NCBI GenBank assembly: GCA_030770535.1
Contig: JASVEC010000020.1
Coordinates: 186,001 to 250,000 of the forward strand
DNA from: Batkoa obscura
Lineage: Eukaryota > Entomophthoromycota > Entomophthoromycetes > Entomophthorales > Batkoaceae
Direction: 5' to 3'
DNA length: 64,000 bases
Shown: piece after piece, positions 55,429 through 64,000 of the stretch
How positions within the stretch are numbered: the first letter of the stretch is position 1
Layout: every line of letters begins with the position of its first letter
Translations under genes and position numbers: made by a program
The notes under the pieces: generated by a model
Told to the model about the DNA's origin: nothing
Databases searched by the model: none
The model's input: only the letters and a program-made list of their open reading frames with translations

Positions 55429-57409
55429 ATATTTAAATAAATTTGATTAAATCTGAATTTAATAAACTTAGTTTTTTAAAATAGCCTTATTTTTGCAAGA
55501 TCTTAATTTTTAATCACAAATAATAAATACTAGATAAAAGGCCTATTTAATAATACTATTTAATATTACTATTCAATATTAATGCCAATTTAGAAAAGTT
55601 GACATTATTAGGTTTTCGTACTATCGAGCTAAGATAAAAATCGCTATTTTTAAATATATAATAAACCTTTTGATTGTATAATTTAAAATCATCAAAAATA
55701 TTGATTATCTGTAGAGTAATAGCAATAAACTAGAGGCAAAGTTTTTATCATTTATAGCTACATTAAATTTGTTTGATAAAATAAGCTACTACATAACCTT
55801 TGACTAGATTATAATAAAACCTTGTTAGTAATTGAGTTAATTTTATATGCTTTTATTACTTGAAGCATTCTTGTGTGGTTTATAGCTGTTACAACACTTT
55901 CTCGACCTTTTTGGCGGTAATTTTTACAATCAACTTATTTTTAGAATCAATTTCAAAGCATTATACTTATATTTTAACTAGATTTTTTTTTCTTAAGTTA
56001 TTAAGTTTCAAAAGAGCTACAATAGGTGTAATTAAAATAAAGAATTTACCCAGCTACCATTAAGGCAGACTTTTAAACCCCCAGCCAATATTAAAGTCCA
56101 ATAAACTAAGCTGGTATATTATTTTAAATTCTTATAATAGTTAATAAAATTTGTTTAATTGTTTAAAACTTGACTATGGTTGAATTAGCAATAATAAGAC
56201 TGAGGCGGTATTTTTGAGGATAAAGTTTAAGGTGTGAATTCAAAAATACTATAGCTTCAATGAGAATTCCGGCTTGTGCAACCGATAGCGCCAGAAATAA
56301 TATTAAACAATAGAAATCATCAAAATAATAGCTTTAGCATAAAGATATTGATTTTATTCTACATACTTTGTGTTCATAAAAATTGATAAAAATCATTATA
56401 TGATCCAATAATAGCAAAACCTTCTCCAATTAAAATAAGAGGATAAAAAGTATGTACTTATTTAAAAACAACACCCTCAACAAGTTTTGATATCAATTTC
56501 ATTGCCTTACATTCATTAAATAAAGTTCAATACGGCCTGAATAATCCCGATTTAGTCCAGCATTTAGGAGCTAAAAACCTTTGGAAGAATATAATTTCCT
56601 GTATTTATCAATACTTATATCAAAATCACCAAGGCATTTAGGCTTCATAGGTTAGAGGAATAGACTGATACGTCTTCTTAATTATTATTACAATAAATTC
56701 CATTTTTACTGGTACAATTCCAACTACCAATTGTTTTAGATCAAAAAGCTGGTAGTCTAGGTTATTAGCATAAAAAGTAGACCTGCCATAACATAAAGGG
56801 TTATATTGGGTTGAACACTTTGAGTCAAGTTTAATTTCATAAGAATCTATATTTCTTTTACCATCAACAGTATCAAATTTGCTATTTAGTGTTTATTCCA
56901 TTTAAGCATTCATATATGTATTTCTGGTATAAACTAATACTTTAGTGTGTTTAGATCATTTATAATAAAGCTAGTAATACCAGAAATTAGACACTCATAG
57001 CAATGTTTTTACTATTGTTCCGCTTTTAAAGTTAATGAATGTCTTTAAAAATGCTCATTAAAAATAATACAAGCCGGGCTGTTACTTTAAAAATTTTATT
57101 TGTTGTTACTAATAATAAGAATCTATTTGATTAATAGTACTTTTTTAATGCAATCCTCTTAATATATCTACATTAATCACTTGATATAACAAACTTTAAA
57201 TATATTTTAATTTCTATATGATAAGAACTTGGCGTAATAAAGTATAATGAGCCTTAATTGAAATATAAAATAGATATTAAAAACATTAGTTTTGTATTAA
57301 AATGTGGTAATTTAAGCAATATAGCATTCAATCAAATGCTTAATAATTTAATATAATAAACATCAAATCTATTTAATATAACAAAATCGCCAAAGTGTTA
57401 GTTAAATCA

Positions 57410-57513
57410 TATGGGGATGTATTTTTGTGTTTAAGAATCTTACTAACAAATTTTTCACTTAAATAGCGCTTAAAAAATGGAAAAAGTAATGAAGTTAAAA
57501 AAACACCCCCATA
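57410..57513 (+). mobile_element. MITE-like element, copy 12
   Basis: TATGGGGATGTATTTTTGTG at the left and AACACCCCCATA at the right. The core CACTTAAATAGCGCTTAAAA is well kept. A good representative of the family. Confidence 0.85.
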
Positions 57514-57686
57514 TATTCAAAAAATATGGTTTATATGGTTTTAAAAGAAATTATACGCTACAGCTTAAACATTTATACCATTTAATAAAAATAATTTATA
57601 TGACCGAGCACTACTGTAAATAATAATTTCAATAATTTCATTTAGATAAACACTTATAATTCAGAAATGTTTGATTGATAAATAAG

Positions 57687-57790
57687 GTACGGGAGTGTTT
57701 TTTTGGCTTCATTGCTTTTTCTATATTTTAAGTGCTATTTGAGTGGAAAAATTCTTAATAAAATTCTTAAACAAAAGGATACATCCACAT
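57687..57790 (-). mobile_element. MITE-like element, copy 13
   Basis: GGTACGGGAGTGTTTTTTTG at the left and ATACATCCACAT at the right, with the reverse core AGTGCTATTTGAGTGGAAAA. Confidence 0.75.
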
Positions 57791-58575
57791 CTATTAAAGA
57801 AATTTCTTATGGGTTTAATATATGGGATTAGCTTGAACAAAGTTCCTTTTTTCTGGTTTGAGTTCAGCAAAAATTGTAACTTAATCAAAAATGCTAGAAA
57901 GATTATAGCTTTGACTCAATTTTAGAGTTTACTACCATGCCATTTTTCAAATCTAGTTAATATTTCTATAAAATTCTATGATACATAAATAAAAGTAAAA
58001 TTTTTTGATTTCGGTTTTTCATCTATTTTCTAAGTGGGCTTTTTTAACTTACTGATACATCAAAAGTTATAATATTTTTGATCTATCACATTTATCTTAA
58101 AAAGTTTGAACAAATTGCTCAAATTTTCAGAAAATATATTAGAGCAAAAATAAACAAAGTATAAAACAATTTCGATTAAAAATTCTAACTGTTTACTTTT
58201 TTATTTATAATAATTCAATAACTTTCTAATTACTTGATAGAAGTTTATTAGTTCTTTTTAATATATAAAGTGTAATATGTAAAAAACTATCTAAAACATT
58301 TCTAAAGGCAAAAAAGCAGTGATTTTTTATAATAAAGATGCAGAAGTATATTTATTAATCATACTAAACTTTATTACATAAAAAAACATTTAAAAAATAC
58401 TGGCAAAAATGTTTTTCAGATTTATTGTACATGTATAATTTGGTACTTTTTTGAGTGTCAAACGACATAGTAATGAAATAGCTTTAAAGCTCTTCCGGGA
58501 GGGCTGATTTTGAAAAAAGGTTTTTAAAGTTTATATTCAAAAAAAGAGAAAAAATTATGTATTAAACCATGCTAT

Positions 58576-58678
58576 ATAGGAGCGTGTTTTTTATTTCATT
58601 ACTTTTTCCATTTTTTAAGTGCTATTTAGGTAGAAAGATTTACTAGTAAAATTCTTAAACAAAAAAACATATCCCCAC
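58576..58678 (-). mobile_element. MITE-like element, copy 14
   Basis: TATAGGAGCGTGTTTTTTAT at the left and ACATATCCCCACA at the right, with the reverse core AGTGCTATTTAGGTAGAAAG. Confidence 0.72.
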
Positions 58679-59008
58679 ATGCTTATTTAAGTTTAAGATT
58701 AGCTTTCATAAAGTCTAGTTTTGCTTCCAAATTGACTTATTTCACAATGTTTATTATATTAAATTCAATAAGAAAAAGTATTAAAAGCTACTAGTTTACA
58801 TGAGATCTATCTAATAATACTAAAAGTTTAAACTGTTGTTAATGCACACATTGCTTAAAAAATTAGCATTACAGCTAACTAAAAGTTATACCATTTTTAG
58901 TTATTCTAATACCGATAACAAAATTATATTGTTAGTAAACTTACACAACGACCAATAAATTTAAATAGATATATTAACTTTATTATTGAATTAGTTTAAA
59001 TAAAATAC

Positions 59009-59512
59009 TTATTTTGGATTTTTAAAATCAGGGTTAAGTTGTTTAACTGCATAAGTTAAAGCGAGCGCATAAGTAGCCCAAACAATATATGGAAGCATTA
59101 AGCCACCAGCAAGGGGATTAACCATAAAAAAGGAGATACAAGTAGCTATAGAAAGACCCCAAAGTAAGGTAATATCAGCTAAAGCTAAATTGATCTCTCT
59201 TTGAACAAAGTACAACTTACTCCATAGCAAGTTGGCTAAAAATTGAGTCCAAAAAGCATAAATACCCCAACTACTTATAGTTGTTAATTCAGGTGATAAG
59301 TTGGTCGCATTACATACAAGGTATAAGGCATAACCTGTGGATATATACAAATAGGTCCAAATAGGAGCAAACACATAGCGTGGTGGATTAAAGCTTGGCT
59401 TTTTAACTTTTTGATACCAAGCAGAACGTACTGCTTCTCTGGTATCCCAAGCACTTGCAAAGCCAACAACTAAAGGTACAGCGGTATTAAATAAAAGACT
59501 ATTTTGAATCAT
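59009..59512 (-). CDS. TspO/MBR family protein (translocator protein)
   Basis: 167 codons, no intron. Five predicted membrane helices and the family signatures WYQKVKKPSFNPPRYVFAPI and WTYLYISTGYALYL near the N-terminus, FWTQFLANLLWSKLYFVQRE in the middle, and PYIVWATYALALTYAVKQLN at the end. TspO proteins bind porphyrins and sterols and in eukaryotes sit mostly in the outer mitochondrial membrane. Length fits the family (about 150-180 aa). The W-x-P-P-x-W-F-P-like loop is present as NPPRYVFAPIWT. Single-copy context with no related neighbours. Distribution in fungi is patchy, so either old retention or transfer is possible; composition matches the neighbourhood. Confidence 0.95.
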   Translation of the reverse strand: MIQNSLLFNTAVPLVVGFASAWDTREAVRSAWYQKVKKPSFNPPRYVFAPIWTYLYISTGYALYLVCNATNLSPELTTISSWGIYAFWTQFLANLLWSKLYFVQREINLALADITLLWGLSIATCISFFMVNPLAGGLMLPYIVWATYALALTYAVKQLNPDFKNPK

Positions 59513-60355
59513 TGTTATTAAAGTTTAAATTTTAAATTTTAAATTAATTTGATGGATTTTAATCTCCTTTTATACTTTTTTTTGAAAATTATTCTGGTTC
59601 TAACAATGTTTAATCTTCAACTAAATTGCTCATTTTTGTTTAATCTGATATTGAAACTGTAAATTAGATCATAAAAATATTGCTTAATTTCTTCGATTTT
59701 AGATTATTCTACCCCATTTTAGCTTGGATCGAAATTCGTTTGTCATAAAATAAATGTAATTTAATTTAGATGATAGTTAAGTCACTAAAGCTCTCTTTTA
59801 ACTTCTGGCTAATTTTGAATTACCGATTTAATTTACAGCTATTACAACTCTTTTGCGACCCAATTAGTCATTCATTTAAGATGAATTATATCAAAATTAG
59901 GCTGAAATATAAGGGTTAGGTGTTAAGAAAATTGACTACATGAATAATTTGATTATAAAAATTACTACTATAGAAATCTTAAAAGAATCGCACCACTTGC
60001 AGGTTTGATTTACGTTAAAAAGTAAAGCAGAATAATGTGTCAATTTTAGCTTATATTTTATATGCTGAATCACAATGTTACAGGTTCTGCTGCTTTATCT
60101 TAAATTAATATTAAAGTAAATCAATTTTACAAACAAGAGTCAAGCTGAAAAGTAAGTTGAATTTTAAATCAACCAAAATATGAAAGCATTAGAAATTTTA
60201 AAGTGATAAAATAAAACACAACTAAATAGATTATTAATTCAAATAACTTTAATTTGATGGCAGGTAATTTAAAAAACACCGACATGACTATGACTATGGT
60301 ATTACATAACTATTAATATAACATCATCTAACATGATATAATATAATCAAATATA

Positions 60356-60449
60356 TAAGGGTGTTTTATAGCTTCATTATTTTTCAATCTTTTAAGTGCT
60401 ATTTGAGCCAAAAATTTGTTAGTAATTCTTAAAATACATCGTCCCCATA
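60356..60449 (-). mobile_element. MITE-like element, copy 15
   Basis: TATAAGGGTGTTTTATAGCTTC at the left and ATCGTCCCCATAG at the right, with the core AGTGCTATTTGAGCCAAAAA. Slightly shortened. Confidence 0.7.
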
Positions 60450-60761
60450 GCTATTTGTCATTACATTTTGCTCAATGACTTTAATTATGTCATAAGTAGT
60501 GTAAAAAGTTTCTTGGCAGTCAAATTCTCTAATATATTAAATTATGCATATAATCAATTAAGGATTGAAAATACTACTCAGGAAAACAAATACCTGATCA
60601 AGTAAATGAGGATCCTTGATAATATATATATGTAACTAAAGGGCGATTATTTTCAGCTACTTTAACTCTGACGCTTTCACTTGAAGATAATTTACACTTG
60701 ATTGCAACTAAATAATAATTTCTTTTTCAGAGGCTGAGCAAATACCACCCGAATCACTATA

Positions 60762-60864
60762 TGGTGATGTTTTTTTTGATTTCATTATTTTTCCATTTTC
60801 TAAGCGCTATTTGAGTGGAAAGATCGTTAATAGAATTCTTAAACACAAAAAAACATCCCCATAT
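60762..60864 (-). mobile_element. MITE-like element, copy 16
   Basis: TATGGTGATGTTTTTTTTGA at the left and AAACATCCCCATATG at the right; the core AGCGCTATTTGAGTGGAAAG is intact. Confidence 0.82.
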
Positions 60865-60996
60865 GCTCAATAGAATTTTTGAAATAATTAGAATATTTAA
60901 ATAATATTCTATTAAAAAATTAACTAAAACATGATTGATTGCTTTTAATACCGATAACCTACTTTTTAGTAAACTTTGGTTATGAATTGGACTCCA

Positions 60997-61095
60997 TATA
61001 GGGGTGTATTCTTTTAAGAATTTTACTAACAATCTTTCTGCTTAAGCAGTGCTTAAAAATAGCAAAAGCGATGAAATCAGAAAAAACATCCCTAT
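60997..61095 (+). mobile_element. MITE-like element, copy 17
   Basis: TATAGGGGTGTATTC at the left and AACATCCCTATATA at the right; the core TCTGCTTAAGCAGTGCTTAA is diverged. Confidence 0.72.
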
Positions 61096-61839
61096 ATAGT
61101 TGTTTACTTTTTCTCTTGGCCGAGTTTTTTCTTGATAGAGGGCTTTAAAACAATGTTTCCCTAGACTTTAATGTTTAATTAATACTTGCTTAATAAAGAT
61201 AGTAACAAAATTACCTTATTTTTACTTTTACTATACTAGGTCCGAGTAATGCCGTTTTTATTCCTTCAATAAGTTGAGATTGGAGATAATTCACTGCCTC
61301 TGAACTCGGACTGAAATCATTAATAATGTTTATAAAACTATTCAATAGTTATTCGTGAGGATTGTAGTTGTTCTAGTAAATTAATTTATAAAAAAGGATC
61401 TGACTTTCTGTTAAAAGAAGCATGATTTTCATCCCCTTTCAAAATATAAATGCTTGAGTTGGAGAACTTATTAACCACTACATCAATAGCACTGGGTTTA
61501 TTTATCCCCAGCCAATAAAAAAATAAACATTAATTTGATTTTAGTTCATAAATATATAAAGTTAAGTGGCATAAATATGTTAGCATTATTCATATAGTCA
61601 TTTGCTTCGTCAAACTTGTTAATCATTCGTATGATGAAAAATAGTCTAGGCAATAATTTAGATAATAAAACAATAGTGAATAATAGTTACCTAGTTATAT
61701 ATATAAAAGAATACTTCTTTTTGATAAACCATTCAATTTTACTTAAACTTTCACCGAAAAAAATTATACACTAAGGTTTTTAGAAAATACACTAAACCCT
61801 TAAAAATTTAAGTTATGTGGTGGATTCTTCAAGTAATCA

Positions 61840-61995
61840 GCCAATGCTTTTTCTTTTTCTTTTATTTTTCCCTTCTTTTGTCCTTTTCGACTTACTGTTC
61901 CCTCAGGTTTTCTTATTCGATTTTCGACTTGGCTTTGGTTTGCTCTTATGTTCTGTTTTTATATTTATCTTTCATAATACTATCTTTCTTGATAC
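61840..61995. repeat. Pyrimidine-rich tract
   Basis: About 150 bp dominated by T and C on the plus strand (runs such as TTTTTCTTTTTCTTTTATTT). It creates open Phe/Leu/Ser-rich frames. Role unknown. Confidence 0.6.
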
Positions 61996-62020
61996 TATTT
62001 TTAATATATTTAAATCAACA

Positions 62021-62120
62021 AATGGGGACATATTTTTGTTTAAGAATTTTACTAACAGATTTTCCGTTCAAATAGTGCTTGAAGAATGGAAAAAGTGATA
62101 AAGTCAAAAAACACCCTCAA
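62021..62120 (+). mobile_element. MITE-like element, copy 18
   Basis: AATGGGGACATATTTTTGTT at the left and AACACCCTCAATT at the right; the core CGTTCAAATAGTGCTTGAAG is recognisable. Confidence 0.72.
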
Positions 62121-62543
62121 TTACTTTTTCAAACTTTTCAGTCCTTAAACAAACCTACCTTTTTCCAAGGCTTACATCTTCTGGAATTTGCCCACCAAAT
62201 GTGATTTCCTACTCCCATATGACCCAAATCAGTTATTCTGATTTCAGTTTACTCTAGATTTTAGATCAAAATTAATATTAATTCCTAAACTACCTATTAG
62301 ATAGTCCAACTCATTTCCTGCATCTTCGCCATTAACTTCTTGGATAGTTACAAAGAGTGGAAGCTATTGAATTACTATGAATTATCATTGCTATTTATTA
62401 AATTTTATTACTTAATAAATTTATGTATTTAATTCAGTACCCATTTTCAAGTTTAAAAAATAAATTCGGAAAATTGCAATATGAAATTGTAAGATTAAAT
62501 TTTGATAGATTTTAAACTTCTTTGTGAATTTTTTGCTTAAAAA

Positions 62544-64000
62544 ATGGAGCCAGAAAATAATCAAGAGTATTTGGAAAGAACAAAAGCGTTATATAGTACA
62601 GTAAAATCAGTAGCACAAAGCAGTGCCAACTTCAATGACCCCAATGTACTTTTTGGTCTACAATTGGACCCAGAAGGCCTGGGCCTAAGGTTATACCAGA
62701 ATGTTAACAGATTATTACAGATTAGTAATAGATTATTAGTCAACCAAGGGTTGAGCAACATCAAAAGTTTAAGTGAAGAAGATCTCTATGTTTCCAACTT
62801 TGAAAAGATTGTAGAAGTTCTTGATAATAGCTATGATAGAGTGGTATTTTTATTACTATCATTATTAGTATTTGTTGATTAAATAATTTAGAATACAGAA
62901 CTTGATAGCCTGAAAAAATCAAAAAAGGCCAAGTTACAGGGTGAAAAGAATGGTGATAACAGTGAAGTATCATACATTACCAATGTTGATAAGGTAATCC
63001 AATTATGAACTTAAAGACTATAACTAATTTTATTTTTTTCAACTATTAAAGGCAAATTTAGGCAATATAGAAAATAAACATCAAGATTCCTTTTCCTTAC
63101 TTGTTGGCAAAAATGTTACAAGGCCACAAACTAAATTCAACGAAAAACTATCTACCGACCAATACGCCCAATTTGTATCCTTAGTGTATAGACTTGGTAT
63201 CAAGTATCATGCCATGAAACCATTAACTAAAAGTATTTTTATATATATTTGTATTTAAGTCATTAATCATTTTTAGCTGAACTTGAACTTTGTAAAGGGA
63301 AAAAAAGTGTTGATATTGATTATACTTCAGCTTCAAAGTAAGATTTAACTCGATTTTATTTTATCTTCTATAATTATTTCTATTAGCCTTCCTAACCCTT
63401 ATGAATTTGAAATCAACAACATCTCTTACCCAGAGCATATGACCAAACCCTCAGAACCAACTATGCCAAAGTCATTACAAGAAACCAAATATAAAGTTAT
63501 AAAAGAACAAAGTGAGCTTGAAGAATTAATTAAAGAGTTAGAAAAAGAACAAATAATTGCAGTGGATCTTGAGCATCATGATTATCGTAGTTACCATGGT
63601 TTTGTTTGTTTGATGCAATTGTCAACAAGCGATTGTGACTACATCATTGACACTTTAGAATTAAGAAAAGAGCTATTTGAGCTTAATAGAATATTTGCTA
63701 ATCCTAATATTGTCAAAGTAATAGACCTATTGTTTAATTTATATTTTTAATTAATCTTGACAGGTATTCCATGGTGCTGACCAAGATATTATTTGGTTAC
63801 AAAGGGATTTTGGTATTTATGTTGTCAATATGTTTGATACTTATCATGCTTCATGTGCTTTGCAATTGGAAAAAAAGTCGCTAGCTTATTTACTTAAAAA
63901 GTATGTAAACTTTGACGCAAATAAAGCATTCCAATTAGCGGATTGGCGAGTAAGGCCGCTTCCAAAACCAATGTTAGACTATGCCAAATCCGACACTCAT
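62544..64000 (+). CDS. RRP6: Rrp6/EXOSC10 exosome 3'-5' exoribonuclease (3' end beyond window)
   Basis: Multi-exon; starts [20 protein letters not shown]. The N-terminal PMC2NT domain ([20 protein letters not shown], then [16 protein letters not shown]) binds Rrp47/C1D in yeast. A linker with [10 protein letters not shown] leads to [13 protein letters not shown], then the exonuclease domain. It shows [20 protein letters not shown] with the first catalytic Asp and Glu, [20 protein letters not shown] with the second Asp, and [10 protein letters not shown] with the Tyr/Asp pair, so all four DEDDy residues are visible. [23 protein letters not shown] and [13 protein letters not shown] also match. 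Rrp6 trims and degrades nuclear RNAs (rRNA, snoRNA, cryptic transcripts). The HRDC domain lies beyond position 64000. Confidence 0.96.

Larger units (their letters stand above)
53097..55671 (-). repeat. Right arm of the ~2.6 kb inverted segmental duplication
   Basis: Reverse complement of 26266-28922, near-identical through the small gene, promoter and repeat gene. It ends at AAACCTTTT near 55671 on one side and at the repeat gene's stop on the other. Confidence 0.92.
55429..59008. other. Intergenic: pair 4 to TSPO
   Basis: 3.6 kb. 55429-55671 is the edge of the duplication. 55672-57405 has no supported gene; a stretch near 56470-56660 looks a little like degraded coding sequence but cannot be named. 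57410-58680 holds three MITE-like copies. The rest is featureless AT-rich DNA. Confidence 0.5.
59513..62543. other. Intergenic: TSPO to Rrp6
   Basis: 3 kb with four MITE-like copies (60356, 60762, 60997, 62021) and a pyrimidine-rich tract at 61840-61990. No gene is supported; Phe-rich overlapping frames at 61815-62098 follow the T-rich tract and run into a MITE. Confidence 0.55.

Noticed and set aside
61815-62098. Overlapping Phe/Leu-rich frames of 86 and 93 codons
   Set aside because: They arise from a T/C-rich tract and run into a MITE; two phases are open equally, which argues against coding.

Overview
The window is a stretch of nuclear DNA from a very AT-rich fungus. Conserved genes carry many short introns (about 40-70 bp, GTAAGT-like donors, TTTAG/ATAG acceptors) and read with the standard genetic code. 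The fungal assignment rests mainly on a Chs7-type chitin synthase export chaperone (19104-20217, minus), supported by a fungal-style calnexin, an Akr-type ankyrin/DHHC palmitoyltransferase and an HSF. High AT content, intron density, asparagine runs and a TSPO gene fit an early-diverging lineage (for example an Entomophthoromycotina/Conidiobolus-like fungus), but that placement is inference.

Layout. 1-10.2 kb is housekeeping: an R3H/SUZ RNA-binding protein (runs off the left edge), tRNA-Val(UAC), an SDF2-like MIR protein, an SFT2 Golgi transport protein, Trm6/Gcd10 (tRNA m1A58 methyltransferase subunit) and calnexin. 10.2-14.7 kb is a gene-free island with seven copies of a ~100 bp MITE-like element and two solo-LTR-like sequences, one with a MITE inside it. 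14.7-20.2 kb has the Akr-type palmitoyltransferase, an F-box-like gene and Chs7. 20.2-31.2 kb is secretory and accessory: a class 3 lipase, an eight-repeat cysteine-rich secreted protein, and a head-to-head pair made of a 52-aa secreted peptide and a large Thr/Ser-repeat protein, followed by a decayed copy of that pair. 32.4-42.6 kb is a conserved block: seryl-tRNA synthetase, a thioredoxin-UBX fusion, a two-TM coiled-coil protein (possibly vezatin/Inp2-like), the telomere protein POT1 and heat shock factor. 44-55.4 kb holds a second F-box-like gene, two more pairs of the Thr/Ser-repeat system and a small secreted protein. 55.4-62.5 kb is mostly intergenic with six MITEs around a TSPO gene; the window ends inside Rrp6/EXOSC10.

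The most striking structure is the repeated gene pair. Three intact pairs and one relic share a divergent promoter region of about 0.7 kb with a conserved TATA box and upstream block. The outer pairs (26.27-28.92 kb and 53.10-55.67 kb) are nearly identical and inverted, flanking about 24 kb of essential genes. The 44.1-48.8 kb segment (F-box, convergent ORF, Thr-repeat gene, small gene) is echoed at 51.3-55.4 kb, where the F-box is a relic carrying a MITE. Secreted and F-box genes lack introns; conserved cellular genes have many, so the window mixes a stable gene set with a fast-changing secreted/repeat set. No CRISPR array, rRNA or complete autonomous transposon was seen.
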